A DNA stretch of 64,000 bases, from contig JANUWF010001942.1 in the NCBI GenBank assembly GCA_026120185.1, positions 1,488,001 through 1,552,000 on the forward strand, read 5' to 3'. Shown piece by piece: positions 11,860 to 23,985 of this stretch. The notes beneath the pieces are model-generated. The model did not search any database. It was given only the letters and a program-made list of their open reading frames with translations, and was not told the origin of the DNA. Each line of letters opens with the position of its first letter. The first letter of the stretch is position 1. Made by a program: the position numbers and the translations under genes. The DNA is from Voacanga thouarsii. Lineage: Eukaryota; Streptophyta; Magnoliopsida; Gentianales; Apocynaceae.

Positions 11860-13730
11860 CTAAGAAAGTCCATAGGTGCCCACACCTATGACATCTAAGT
11901 GCCTCTTGAAGACTCTCTCAGCCAAATGCTTGGTGAAGGGATCTACTAGGTTATTCTCTGAGGCTATCTGTTCCACCACAATTTCCCGTCTCTGGATGAA
12001 ATCCCAGATCAGGTGGTACTTCTTCTCGATGTGCTTCCCCTTCTTGTGGTTCCTAGGTTCATTGGATTGTGAGACTGCTCCACTGTTGTCGTAATATATC
12101 ACAATCAGTCTATCCATGTATGGCACGACTCCAAGTTCTGAAAGAAACTTTCAAAGCCAGACTGCTTCCTTGGATGCCTCCGAAGCTACCACATACTCAG
12201 CTTCTATAGTTGAGTCAGAAATGTAAGATTGCTTGATACTCCTTCATGAAATAACTCCTCCAGATAAGGTGAAGACATATTCACTAGTGGATTTTCTCTC
12301 ATCCTTATCTGCTTGAAAGTCTGAATCTGTGTATCTTGTAAGAACTAAGTTATCAGCCTTGTAAACCAGCATATAATCTCTCGTACCTTTGAGGTACTTG
12401 AGAATATACTTTACAACTTGCAAATGAACCTTCCCAGGGTTTGACTGATATCTGCTAACTAAGCCTACGACAAAGCAGATATCTGGCCTAGTGCATAGCA
12501 TGGCGTACATGAGACTTCCCACAACCGAAGCATAATGAATCCTACTCATTCTATATTTTTCTTCTTGGGACTTAGGATAGTCTTTTGAATAAAAATACAA
12601 CCCATATCTGCAAGAAATTAGAGCTCCCTTGCATGAGTCCATGCTGAACTTAGCTAGCATCTTGTCAATGTATGTCGCTTGGGATAATTCTAACATTCTC
12701 TGCTTCCTATTTCTAAGAAGCTTAATCCTGAGAATGTAACTAGCTTCTCCCAATCCTTCATATTGAATTAACTAGATAGCCAAACCTTAGTAGATAACAA
12801 TGTCCCTACATCATTCCCAATAAGTAGAATGTCACCACATATAGGATAAGAAAAATCACATTTATGCCTTCTAATTTCCTGTGCACGCATAGTTCATCCT
12901 CGTTTTGAATGAAACCGTATGACTTGATAGTCTTGTTAAAATGAATGTTCCAGACTTTATATGCCTGCTTAAGTCCATAAATGGACTTCTTAAGTTTGCA
13001 AACCATATGTTCCTAGCCTTTAGCAATAAAACCTTCCGGTTAGGACATATAGATATCTTCACTAAGATGGCCATTAAGGAATGTCGTCTTAATATCCATT
13101 TGCCATATCTCATAGTCGTAATGATATATGATGGCAAGGAGTACACGAATAGACTTAAGCATGGCTACCGGGAAAAAAAATTTCTCATAGTCGATTCCAT
13201 CTTTCTGAGTATACCCTTTTGCCACAAGCCTAGCTTTGAAGGTTTTCACCTTCCCATCATCTCCCCTCTTCCTCTTGTATACTCACTTACACCTAATGGG
13301 TTTTATCCCTTCAGGTGAAACTACAAGATTCCAAACTTGATTGAAGTACATAGACTCAATCTCTGCTTTCATTACTTCATGCCATAGATTTGCGTCGGCA
13401 TCAGTAATAGCCTCCTCATATCTAGTGGGATCTTGTTCTTAATGGTCAGAGACTAGCTCAAAGCTTCTCTAGTCCATCTTTCTGGAACCTTAGATACCCC
13501 CCTACTACGACGAGGCTCCGTTTGTACAGGTTCTTGAGGCTGTACCTCTTCTTGTTCCACAATCAGATAAGAAGAAGTTGATTCCGAGGATAACTTCTCC
13601 TCGAATTCCAACCTTGTTGAACCTTTAATGGAAATACTTTGATCATCCTCTAAGTATCTAGTACTAATAATTATCAGTACTTTCTGCTCCTTGGGATGAT
13701 AAAGTAACCTCCTTTTGTCCCTTTTAGATA
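11860..13730 (-). pseudogene. A1 pol remnant: RT and RNase H
   Basis: Reading on the minus strand from 13730: a PKGTKGG-like linker, the RT start 'KARLVAKGYTQKDGIDYEK' (about 13240-13180), 'WQMDIKTTFLNGHLSEDIYM', 'LKKSIYGLKQAYKVWN' (about 13000), then RNase H 'YTDSDFQADKDERKSTS' (about 12330) and the C-terminal 'LVDPFTKHLAERVFKRHLD' (about 11950). The frame changes between 13040 and 12753. At the RT YVDD box (about 12830) the reading frame slips, so the metal-binding Asp pair is lost in the frame as read. The pol order continues at 24700 across element G. Non-functional. Confidence 0.9.
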
Positions 13731-13736
13731 CCCATC

Positions 13737-14445
13737 TGTTGCTGTCAAAATAGGGAGCCGATGCAAACGGGAATCGGCTTCGTCTCTGACAAACACAAAT
13801 TATCCGATATGGTACAACAGAAAATGGTATCAGATCTTTTTGAATTAAGGACCGGGTTCCTTGAGCTTACTATAGAAAGGGCTTAAGAAGGTTAGCTGAG
13901 AACACTAAATGGAAGGACTTTTCTCGGAGAATAGAATGATATTTGTATGAATCGGCTTAACGGGAAGTACAGAACAAGTGCTGATATTGAAAATATGAAT
14001 AGAAACTGTAAGAAAAAACTGTAAACAATGCTAGTAAAGAGAAGCTAGAACAAAGCAGTAAGAAAGCTATAAAGAATTAAAATTCTAGACTAGAAAGCTG
14101 GAAATAATGATGAGGAAAAAGAAAATGAAATTGAATTCTGCTGATTGATGAGTTGATTTCTTGTCCTTGATTCTAGGCGATGCTCCTTATTTTATACTCG
14201 CTGTGAACGAGCCACTAACAGAACGTAGAGTTACTTTCGGCCAAAGAGTGCCCCCAACGATCGTGCAGAATTCTTGCACCGAAAGATTGGGAATCTGTTT
14301 TTCCTTCTTATCGACCCCGCGGTGCTAATGTTGACCATGGCTATCGGCTGTTCGAAAGGTTGACTTTATCGACTCGTCCCCATTTATTAAATCGGCATCG
14401 GCTCGAAGTAACCATTGCGTCGGCTCGGTAAAGTTGACGTCAACA
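13737..14445 (-). repeat. Element G 3' LTR
   Basis: 709 bp, the same length as 23986-24694. Begins TGTTG and ends CAACA on the plus strand. Both copies share 'gggagccgatgcaaa' and many 'atcggct' motifs. Confidence 0.95.
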
Positions 14446-14777
14446 CATGCCCTCCCCGAGTCCCGTTGTTTCAGCGGACGTGAGTCATCGAAACGATGGG
14501 AATCGTACAACTATTAATGGCAGCCGTTCATTTTCTGACAAAATTGAAACATCCCAAACATTATGGAAGATTTGCAATGCCTTGGCCTTATAACCCGCGA
14601 ATAGCCCAATTTCAAATTTCCTTATAATAGCAGTGGTCCCCAATCGGAACTCCTTACTTCCTACTACTTCCACCTTCTTCAGAATTCTACTACTTTAGTA
14701 ACTCATCGATCTCTTATCTTTCTGTCAAAATTTCCTATGAACTGTAAATCTCTTTTTGGTAAAAAGATAACATTGTG
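14446..14777 (+). promoter_or_regulatory. Polypurine tract of G and upstream region of the antisense PMD gene
   Basis: At 14446-14460 the minus strand reads CTCGGGGAGGGCATG against the 3' LTR, a good polypurine tract. On the plus strand, 'cttataatagc' (TATAATA at 14623-14629) stands about 150 bp before the PMD start codon at 14778 and could act as a TATA box, followed by a C/T-rich leader. The same DNA thus primes plus-strand synthesis of the element and may drive the antisense cargo. The promoter role is inference. Confidence 0.45.
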
Positions 14778-17757
14778 ATGGCAACCCCTACTGATCAAAA
14801 CATTCTGTGCCTAGTCCAAGCTGATGCCAAACTGTTTGCCTTAGGCCCACGCCTCTTACCCGCAGATATTACTGCTGAACACCTGTGGTTTGTTTTGCCG
14901 GCTGATTACACTTTCCCTTTGCAATGGGATACTTTCACAACCGCCAATCTTCCCTCTTCTTTCCGCCATTGGCCCCGCAAACTTAAGAATTATAGAGAAT
15001 GGCGAGACCGCTACCACGCCCGATTCGAGGCTATCTGGGTGCAATAGGGAATTTCAAACGTCATCATGATGACCGACTTTGAGATGGCTTTCGACCGCAA
15101 CTTGTTCACTGCCGTCCTTCCCTTTTGGTCTTCAGCGATCAACGGCTTCATCTTCTCGCACGGGATGTTTTCTCCTACCATTCTTGACATTTGTACCATG
15201 CTCGGCTTCTGATGTGATGGCGTCGAGATTCCGAGGCTTCATGACGAAGAAAATTTGCCAACCGTTGAGGCGCGTCTAGACAAGGCCTCCTCTTCGTACG
15301 GCAACTTCATCAGTGCTCAACGAGGGGTGGAGGACACTCCTTCAAACCAAGAACAGGCGGCCTGCCTATGGCTTTGGCTGTGTAAGTATGTCATTTGTTC
15401 CCATTCCGCCGGCATCAGCAACGAGTACCGATACTATGTATCAGTTCTCCTAAGGAGCAAGAGGCACTGTGACCTTGCCTCTCTGGCCCTCGCCTTGGTC
15501 TATCGTACCATCAATCAACTTATGGCTACCCTTGCCGCCAGGAAGGATCCAACCAACCTAGGGGGCCCACTTTGGATTATCCAACTCTGGCTGTATCAAT
15601 ACTTGCCCAACTTTGGCGTTAGCCAACTTGCAGGTACCCAAGCAAACTCTTCTGAACAGACGACCGGCTATCGGCTCCTTCGAGTCCCCATAAATTCTGC
15701 TTCTGCTGAAACCATCGTCTCGTACCTCTACCGATGTCGAGACTTCCATGGCGCCATTTTCTTCCCATATGCTGCTCGCCAAGAGGGCCCTCTTTAGTTG
15801 AAAAGCCAGTCAAAAAGCCCCGAGGCCATACAAGAAACTCTATGGGCCCGAATTCTGTGCCCTCGGAAAATTCTTTTGGGGGCCAAGCCTGGAGCTCAGA
15901 GCGCTAAGACCTCCTGTGAGCAGTACAACCCTCATTGCTTTTCCCGCCAATTCGGGCTGATACAGGACATTCCCACAGATCCAGGGCATGTTTCCTCTTT
16001 CTCTGTAAAACCGGTGTTATCGGCTGAAGACGTACACACTTTAGCTAAACGCACTCAGGCCATTCTAAGGTCCTTTGAGTTTAAACCCTTCCAAGTGGTG
16101 CTGGAAACTTCTCTAAGTTTTGATTTATGGTGGAGGCTACTGAGTGGGGCCCTGTTTTCTACCCCCATAGGCGTCTGGCTTCTACGAATTCCTGGGCTGG
16201 CCACCTCTCTGCCTGAACCACCTTCATCTGCTAAGGAAAACAGGTAAAACACCCTATAAGTCCTGTAATAATGTCGACCTTACACACTCCATTAGTGCAG
16301 AAAACCATTGTTGCTGCTCCTGTTGTCCCGGAGGAGGAGGAAGAAGAGATCGAGGTTCCGACCTTGCTCCGTCAATCCAAAATGAGACATGACACACTGA
16401 CTCCTCCCGTTTCCAAGGTTTATATTTGTCGATTCTTCTTTTCCTCCCTTTTGGCTTCCCTAATGTTAAGAAATTATTTGCCTAACTATTAGCACAATCC
16501 TTTTCTGCAGAGGCCCAAACAAAGGATAGGTTGTCCTGTAATCATCGACACTTCTTCTGGCTTGGAGGAAGACATTCCGCTCCACTCTTTAGCCGAAAAA
16601 ACAGCTGAAAGAGCTGTCTCTCTGATGGCAGATACCCCCATGGTGGAGGCTACGGCTCTTCTTCCAACGACTAGCGCATCGGCTCCCCCATTAGTGACAG
16701 ACCTTCCATCGGCTGAGCTACCGACTCCAAAAAGTCCACCTCCTATTCCGCCAAGGCCTGAAAAGCAATCAGTGGCCGATGTCACTGAAACAATGCCACC
16801 CCTTCCCAGCCAGGAAACTGGAGAGGCTAATATTCCCATACCAATACTGACACTGGCCTCGGCGCTGGACTTCCTTGATGGCCTCCTAGGGGCTCCCTTG
16901 CCTGCTGAGAGATCCACCCTTGAAAATGTGAGTCGTGCTCTTCTGCGAATTGTACAATCAACCGATCCAGACATGCCCCCCACGCTTTGGGACTTGGCAA
17001 TTGGGTGCCTGGGGCAGATGCGCTTCACCGGTCGCTTCTTCTTTGACGCGCAGCGCCGCCAAAATGAAGCTCATGACCAATTAGAGCTTTTAAAATTGCA
17101 TCGAGAGAATGCAGCATTTGCTGAGAGGGATCGCCGGGAATCCTTGGATAATCTTTCGCATCTGCGAGCCAATATTGTTGAGGGGATTGGGAAAATTGAG
17201 CTGCTCGAACATCAACTGTTAGAAATCCAGAAAGAACTTGCCTCTGAAACAAGAGCCCTGGAGTAGCGACTTGCATCAGAAAAAGGATTCCAGGAAACGG
17301 TCAAAACCATTGAAGATTCCCTTCTTAAGCATCACGATGAACGGCTAATGCTAGAGGCGGAAGAGGAACTGCTTAACGCTGAACTATCGAACTCAACTGC
17401 CCTGCTGGATGAGATGAAGTCCGGGTGGGACCGCATCATAGCTGAGCTAAACAAGGCTCTACACCCTTTGGCTACTGACGAAGCCGGTCCTTCCGGTACC
17501 CAAACTGAAAAATCGTCCTTTTGCCAACCGAACCAGGGACTCAGAAGACAGATGCTGACGAGATGGCCCTGCCCCCTGAGGGAGGTATCGATACTGGGGC
17601 TGAGGTGACTGGAACAAAGCTCCCCGTTCCGGATCCGCAGCCAATGGAAACTGCCACAGCCAGTCCAGCGCCCGCCGAATCGGAAGACCCCAATCGGCTA
17701 GCGATTGTTCCTTATCGGCCAATACTTTTGCTCAACGTCCCTACTGATGATAGCTGA
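14778..17757 (+). pseudogene. Plant mobile domain (PMD) cargo gene, antisense within element G, broken
   Basis: Exon 1 starts at ATG 14778 (MATPTDQN) and stays in one frame to about 16243 despite stops at 15045, 15210 and 15795. It carries PMD-type hallmarks: 'WPRKLKNYREWRDRYH' (about 14970), 'LPFWSSAINGF' and 'GMFSPTILDICTMLGF' (about 15120-15210), 'QAACLWLWLCKYV' (about 15355) and 'LGGPLWIIQLWLYQYLPNFG' (about 15560). A donor (CAG|GTAAAA, 16243) is followed by an acidic exon (16301-16417), an in-phase GT-AG intron (16418-16510) and a last exon with a Pro-rich part and a coiled coil (about 17040-17460). The phase across intron 1 is off by one, a stop lies at 17264 and a frameshift near 17515 joins the last frame to the stop at 17757. 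PMD proteins are known host nuclear proteins and TE passengers; the function of this copy is unknown. Confidence 0.8.
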
Positions 17758-17835
17758 TTTCTTTTGTACTGACACCTATAACTATCTAGTCGGTCTTTTG
17801 TGATCAGCTCAATATATGAAAACCAAATTTTCTAC

Positions 17836-18960
17836 TCAAGAAGATGCTCTCTTTTTTTTTTTTTCGCTAGTCCCTTCCCGGAACGCTGGATAGTAGCGTT
17901 TCAAGAACTTACCGTTAATTGCCTTACCAACTTCCTTTCCATCGGGTGTCGTTAGGTGGTAAGCTCCTCCATCAAAGACTTGTGTTACTAGGAATGGACC
18001 TTCCCAGGATGCAAACCATTTGCCATACTTTAGATCTTTTGGTGCAATAGGGAGAATAGTCTTCCATACCATATCTCCTTCCTGAAAGCTTCTTTCACAA
18101 ACTTTCCGATTATAAGCCCTTGCCACCTTCTCCTTGTGTTGCTTTATATTCTCCAGGGCAATCCACCAGTCCATCTCAACTTGGTCTAAACTCAGAGCCA
18201 AAGCTGTCTGGTAATCTTCAGCCGTTAGACCATGTTGGTAGGCTGTCCACGCTGACTGCAATGATATCTCAACAAGCAACACAGCGTCCTGCCCATAAGT
18301 TAGTCTAAACGGAGTAAAGCCAGTTGCGGTTTTAGCAGCATTCTGATGGGCCCACAAGATTTCTTGCAACGTCTCATGCCATTTTCTTAGATTGTCTTCT
18401 ACTGCCTTACGGATCATGCCAATTAGGGTTTTGTTTGTTGCCTCTGCTTGTCCGTTGGCCTGTGCATAATAAGGAGAAGAGTGAAGAAACTTAACTCTAA
18501 ACTATGTTAGGAAATTACGTACCTGGTCCCCCGTAAACACCGTTCCTTGATCTGTTGTTATTTTTTTTGGGATTCCAAAACAGAATAGAATGTTTTGTCG
18601 GAGAAAGTTAACGACTACTGTTTGTGCCACGTTGGTCAGTGGTTGAGCCTCCACCCACTTGGTGAAGTAATCTGTTGCCACTAATATGAATGAATACCTT
18701 TTTGCTGAAGGTAGATAGATTTTTTCGATGATGTCCAGGGCCCATCCACGGAAAGGTCATGGTTTAATAATCGGGTGTAATTCCATGGAAGGCATGTGCA
18801 CTAAAGGGCCATGCTTTTGGCAAGCCTTACAGCCAATCACATAAGTATTACAATCTGTAGTCATTGATGGCCAAAAGAAACCATGACGTTGAAGTGTCCA
18901 TTTTAGTTTTGGGCCTGCTTGATGTGCTCCACATAAGCCTTCGTGTACCTCCGCCATTGT
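17836..18960 (-). pseudogene. Element G integrase
   Basis: Minus strand from about 18957: HHCC zinc finger (AEVHEGLCGAHQAG ... CKACQKHG), core with 'WALDIIEKIY' (first Asp), 'TTDQGTVFTG' (second Asp) and 'YYAQANGQAEATNK' (Glu), then a C-terminal GPY-like stretch 'GKWFASWEGPFLVTQV' and 'AYHLTTPDGKEV', ending at 17836. Stops interrupt it just after the zinc finger (about 18757) and between the second Asp and the Glu (about 18500). The order integrase after RNase H is that of Ty3/gypsy. It converges with the PMD gene, only 78 bp apart. Confidence 0.92.
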
Positions 18961-19011
18961 CTGTAAGGCTTCTTCCTTGGAAAGACACTTTAACAGAATT
19001 CCAGAGTGACT

Positions 19012-19563
19012 CTATTGAAATAAATCATTACCTATTACTGTAGATCTAAGGGCCTTTCGTTTCACCTCTCGAGATGCTTGCCCAGTCGGGTTTCTTGAAT
19101 AGTCAATGATCTCCTGTCGCCAATCTTCTTGATGCTCTGTCTCCGCTATCTGTTGGCACATCATTGCTTTCCTGAAACCCGAAGCTAGCTGAGCTAGATC
19201 GTTAGCACTTCGATTTTCTGTCCTGGGGACATGGGCTAGAACGACCTCCTGGAACTGTTGCAGTAGTCCTTTAACCTCCTGTAACTTACCCAACAGCAAT
19301 GGGTTAGTGCATTTATAATCTCCTACTACTTGTCTAATAACCACTTGAGAATCTCCTACAATTCTGACTACTCGAGCCTCTAGTACTTTCAAAATCCGTA
19401 ATCCTAACAAAAGGGCGTCATACTCTGCCTGGTTATTAGTTGTCCTCTTCTTTGACTCAAAGTGAACCTTGCCCTGCTGTCCATTCGGAGACTCAAGAAC
19501 CAGACCAATACCAGCCTTCCGTTGGGTACTCGAGCCATCAAATTGTAAAACCCATGGTTTCAA
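19012..19563 (-). CDS. Element G second RNase H (archaeal-type, aRNH)
   Basis: An open 183-codon stretch that begins 'MKPWVLQFDGSSTQRKAG' and keeps the DEDD set: Asp in FDGSS, Glu in NNQAEYDALLLGL, Asp in VGDSQVVIRQV and Asp in NRSANDLAQLA. This domain follows the standard gypsy RNase H and precedes integrase, the arrangement that defines dual-RNase-H Tat-lineage elements. It is part of the pol polyprotein, not a separate gene; the start given is the first Met in the open frame. Confidence 0.85.
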   Translation of the reverse strand: MKPWVLQFDGSSTQRKAGIGLVLESPNGQQGKVHFESKKRTTNNQAEYDALLLGLRILKVLEARVVRIVGDSQVVIRQVVGDYKCTNPLLLGKLQEVKGLLQQFQEVVLAHVPRTENRSANDLAQLASGFRKAMMCQQIAETEHQEDWRQEIIDYSRNPTGQASREVKRKALRSTVIGNDLFQ

Positions 19564-19621
19564 AGAAACGTACCTCTGTGGCTTGTTCCCATCTGTTGGC
19601 GGTATCTCCAGTGAAGGATGC

Positions 19622-21036
19622 TCAGCTAAAAAGTCTGCAACAACTTGTCCTTTTACTTGCCCTCAGTGGCACATACGTTAGAGAAAAAGCATGTAATTTG
19701 ACTGCCCATTTCATCAGTCGCCCATTTAGTAAAGGGCGGTTTAACAAAAGTTTGATTAAATCTACTTTGCATAGGATATGTACCTCCATAAATAACAAGT
19801 AATGCTCTAGCTTTGTGCATGCATAGTGAAGAGATAAGCATAACTTTTCAATAGGGGCATACCTGGTCTCTGCATCCGATAGATTATAGCTAAGATAGTA
19901 TACTGCTCTTTCTATTCCTTGCAGGTCATCCTGAGCCAGTAAACTACCGATGGACTCTTCTGCAGCTGAGATATATAACTTCATGGGTGACCGGTTATGT
20001 GGAGGTGCTAACACCGGTTGATGTGATAAAGCCACCTTTATTTGATCCAACGCTACCTGATGCTCAGGCTGCCAGATAAATTCTCGAGACGACTTTAATC
20101 GTAACAACGAAGTAAATACCTTTTGTTTTCCTATAGCATTTGTCAAAAACTGCCGTAAAAAATTTATCTTCCCCAGGAAACTTTGTAGCTCTTTCTTCGT
20201 CTGAGGCAGCCTTGCTTGTAGAATATCCCGGGCCTTATTCTGATCGATCTCGATCCCCCTCTGGTGCACTAAAAATCCAAGGAAATTCCCAGCCGTAACT
20301 CCAAAAGCACACTTAGCCGGATTATCTTCAAATGGTGCCGACGCATCCGGAGGAAGGCTTGCTCCAAGTCAACCAAATGTTGTAGTAACATAGGGGATTT
20401 CATGACCAAGTCATCTATGTAGACCTCCATGGTGCTGCCGATAAGGTCATGGAAGATGAGGTTCATGGCCCATTAAAAAATGGCCCCGGCGTTCTTCAAA
20501 CCGAATGGCATGACCACCCATTCAAACAAGCTGATAGACCCTGGGCAGCGGAACGCCGTTTTGTGTGTATCCTCTTCGGCTATGAATATCTGGTTATACC
20601 CTGAACAACCATCCATAAAACTTAGAAACTGGTTACCCGCAGCAGAATCTACTAACATGTTGGCCATCGGCATGACATACTCATCCTTCGGAGTGGCCAA
20701 GTTCACATTTCTGAAATCTATGCAAACACGCAGCTAACCGTTCTTCTTAATGATCGGCACGATGTTAGATATCCATTCTACATATCGGCACGTACAGATG
20801 AATCTGCACCGAAGTAACCTTTCCACCTCCTCCTTGATCCTGGGTAGAAATGCAGGGTTAAAACGTCTCGCTGGTTGTTTATGGGGTTTAAAGCCTTCTT
20901 TCACAGGTAAGCGATGTTCCACAATGCTTCGGTCCAATCTTGGCATCTCATGATAGTCCCATGCAAAGCAGTCTTTGTACCTGCGGATTAGACAGGTCAT
21001 CTTATCCCTTTGCTCAATAGTTAAGTGTAAACTCAC
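19622..21036 (-). pseudogene. Element G reverse transcriptase and RNase H
   Basis: Minus strand: 'DCFAWDYHEMPRLDRSIVEH' (about 20970), 'VCIDFRNVNLATPKDEY' (about 20710), 'FMDGCSGYNQIFIAEEDTHK', 'WVVMPFGLKNAGAIF' (about 20510), and the catalytic 'EVYIDDLVMKS' (about 20425), all conserved. The tethered RNase H follows with 'SFLGKINFLRQF' (about 20175), 'KLYISAAEESIGSLLAQDD' and 'YYLSYNLSDAETRYAPIEK'. Stops fall at 20731 and about 20470, and the frame shifts near 20275. The YIDD box itself is intact. Confidence 0.93.
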
Positions 21037-21080
21037 CTTAGCTATTCTGTTTTCCCCCGCTTCTCCTATATCTACTTCTA

Positions 21081-21755
21081 TTAACGGATCTTGAGCAACA
21101 AGGCTAGGAGCTCGTCGGACTTCTGGATCTTCCGGTCGTAAGCCGCCTGGTTCCTAGTAGTGATCAAGTTATGGGCCATCGTCAGCTTGGCGTATTGGCT
21201 TGGGTCAAATGTCGGATGATAAAACAACGCCTCGTTCATGTGGATTTCGGCTGAAAACGGATTAGGATCGGCTGGGATTTGCTCCACCTGCTCTCCATCC
21301 CAGATCAACATCATCTGGTGTAAAGTAGACGGTACACAACGGTTTGCATGAATCCAATCCCTGCCCAATAAAACGGAATAAGTGGGCTTTGCCTCAATTA
21401 TAAAAAAGACCATCGTACTAGTTTTGGACCCGACTGTGACTTCACAAGTGATCACGCCTTCTGCCGCAACTGCTTCTCCAATGAAGTTAACCATCTGTAC
21501 ATCGGTAGGGGACAAATCCAACCTATCCTTTCCTAGTCGTCTCAAGGTAGAGAAAGGCATTACATTTAACACAACTCCACCATCAACAAAAGCCCGAGTA
21601 AGCGGTTTGTCATCGACATGTGCTGTGATGTACAAGGGCCTGAAATGGTTAGCATTTTGGGCTGTTGGAATGGGAAAAAGCATCCCCTCTGGGGGAATCT
21701 GAACATCTACCAGCTCCACTGCAACTCTTTCTTCAGTATGAAAATCCTCTTCCAT
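21081..21755 (-). pseudogene. Element G protease
   Basis: Open frame on the minus strand with 'LTRAFVDGGVVLNVMPFSTL' (active-site region, the usual D-S/G-G/A triad present as DGG) and 'YSVLLGRDWIHANRCVPSTLHQ', a retropepsin fold signature of Tat-type gypsy pol. The C-terminal part leads into RT after a stop near 21080. It is probably fused to gag-pol in the intact element. Confidence 0.85.
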
Positions 21756-22097
21756 GGACTTCTGACGAGAAGTAGCTCAGAAGCTTGATGGCAAGATACT
21801 GAGCATATTTTGGCCATTTTCTAGGCCTAGTTGTTCCTCAACTCAAGCATCCACCAGCTGCCTTTTTTGCGCCCGCTTCCGCTACTCTCTCCTCTTTTGG
21901 GTCTTTGTTGGTCGGGAATAGAAGCCAGGCAAAAATGTTTCCTTTTGGGGATCCTGCACTGTTAGCTTCCCTTTTTTGCCATGGAAATGTGCTGCAAAAG
22001 AGGGAGGAGATAAACGGGTAAAAACTGACGGTTTACCATCCAGACTTTGGAATGCTTCCCCTGTTTTCCCATGCTTGTTATTCCCTGTATGTTCTTC

Positions 22098-23921
22098 CTA
22101 TTTCCCACACACTGTTTGCAGCATGTGCGCATCGGCTAACGGAAAGGGATCTGTGTCTACCAAAGTCTCTTCCGTTTTGTCTGCAAACTTCAGTCTTCCG
22201 TCCTGGATAGCCTTCTGAATGATGTTTCTGAAGATAATGCAACCATTAGTGCTATGAGAGAAAGAGTTATGCCACTTACAGTACCTTTTTCCTTTCAATT
22301 CTTCCGGATTGGGAATCCTGTGTCCATAAGCCAAATGAATTTGATCGAAGATTTGTTCACCTTTTGAAACGTTAAAAGAATAAGTGGTTCTTGATGTGGC
22401 CACTTCCTCCTTTCCCTTACCTGGTTTCAAGTAAGGACACGTATAAGATGCGCCTTTTACCAATTCTGCCGCAATCACCTCTACAGCCTGCTCTTCGTCT
22501 TCCATAACAATATCCTCTATGACGGATATCATTGTCTGGCCCTGAGAGAACTTGACGGAATGTCACTTCTCTTTCTCCTTGATCATTTCTTCTATTCTAA
22601 CAGCATGGGACAACAGCCAGGATAAATCCGAGAAGTCTTGGAGAATGAGTCGTTCTTTGAGCTGCGGATGCATCCTACTAATAGCAATTCGTGCACATTC
22701 TGTTTCAGGCAACTGGGTTCTATATTTGGACTTAGTTTGCCGAAAATGCTCAATAAAATCTGCCACATCTTCTGATCCCTTTTGCTTTATGGCCAAAAGG
22801 TCTGCAATGGAGACCTCCGGTACCGGTTTAAAGAAACGTTGGTGAAACATTCTTTCCATGTCAGCCCATGAGTACACGGAGTTAGGTACTAGATTGGCAT
22901 ACCATGTGAATGCTGCCCCTGTCAATGATAATGAGAACAGTTATAACTTATGCCAGTCATTGTTTCCCAATTCACCACATTATGCTGTAAATCTTCCGAT
23001 ATGCTCTATGCTGGACTTATTGTCTTCACCGAAAAATGTTGAAAACTCTGGCAGCTTGTAACCTCAAGGGAGCACTGCCATGGAATCCACTCACTCAAGG
23101 TAAGGCTTTTAGTATACGAGCCGATCTCGTGTCTACCGTCGTAATGTTTCCGTTACCATATCCATCGGCTGAGACGGCTGTTGAAACTGAGGTGAGGGGC
23201 TTTGCATAACAGGTCGGGGACCCTACCCTGTGGAGGGCTCAGTGCTTCCGATCCCTTGCCCTGGGTTAGTCGCTATGACTGACGGGTATAGAGGAGGGTA
23301 TGGAGCAGAGTAATGTGATTGTCCCCCGAAAGGTGGCATGTTCCCCCTAACATAGGTGAGAGCCGCTTCATAAGTCGTTGGTAACCCTGCTGTTGGGCCC
23401 GGGCTCCCGCCTGGATACACTTCTGCTGGGAACGTGTTTTGAGTCACCATTCCTGGAGCTTGATGCCCCCCAGTAGCCGGGAAGGACATTTCTCTTCACA
23501 AGAGATGTACTAAGCCCTAAGAAGGTGCAACATCAGCCGACGGCACGGTATATGCAAGTGCCATGCCAGTCCCTGGTACAGGGTACCCCGATGGCTGAGT
23601 GAAAGTTTGCATATTTTGCCTCTGCGCAAATTGTTGAAGCTCATTCTGAAGTAGAGGTCGGAAAATAGTAGCAAATTGTGGAATAAGCCCCTGTAAGAGC
23701 TCACCAATACACTGCTCCATAGTATGTCAAATGGCAGTTAGCGAGGTGGACGTCGATTGAGACACTGGTAGTGGGGGCGAGGACCGATGCCCTAGCTCTA
23801 CAGGAGTACCCTGAGTACCACTGGTAGTTGTAACCGAGGGGTTAAAGACTCCCCAGAGAGTACGGACTGGGGGTCGCTCGGATGTCTCCGGTGCCTGTGG
23901 CTGCTGTGAATTATTGGCCAT
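22098..23921 (-). pseudogene. Element G gag
   Basis: The likely start is MANNSQQPQAPE at 23921, about 40 nt inside the primer-binding site. A Pro/Gln-rich N-terminal part (23921-23223) is followed by the gag core 'GAAFTWYANLVPNSVYSWADMERMFHQRFF' region (about 22920-22830), 'DFIEHFRQTKSKYR' and the Cys/His segment 'RYCKWHNSFSHSTNGC' (about 22290), typical of Tat-type gag. The frame is broken at about 23725, 23510, 23220-22930 and 22560. Confidence 0.85.
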
Positions 23922-23961
23922 TGTTCGCCCTGACTGCAATAGCATGCGACTACTAACCTTT

Positions 23962-23980
23962 GGTCCCACTAGGCGTGCCA
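23962..23980 (-). promoter_or_regulatory. Primer-binding site of element G
   Basis: On the minus strand TGGCACGCCTAGTGGGACC starts 5 nt after the end of the 5' LTR. This 'TGGCACGCC' type is recurrent in plant gypsy elements and differs from the initiator-Met site of the copia elements here. The primer tRNA was not identified. Confidence 0.75.
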
Positions 23981-23985
23981 ATCTG

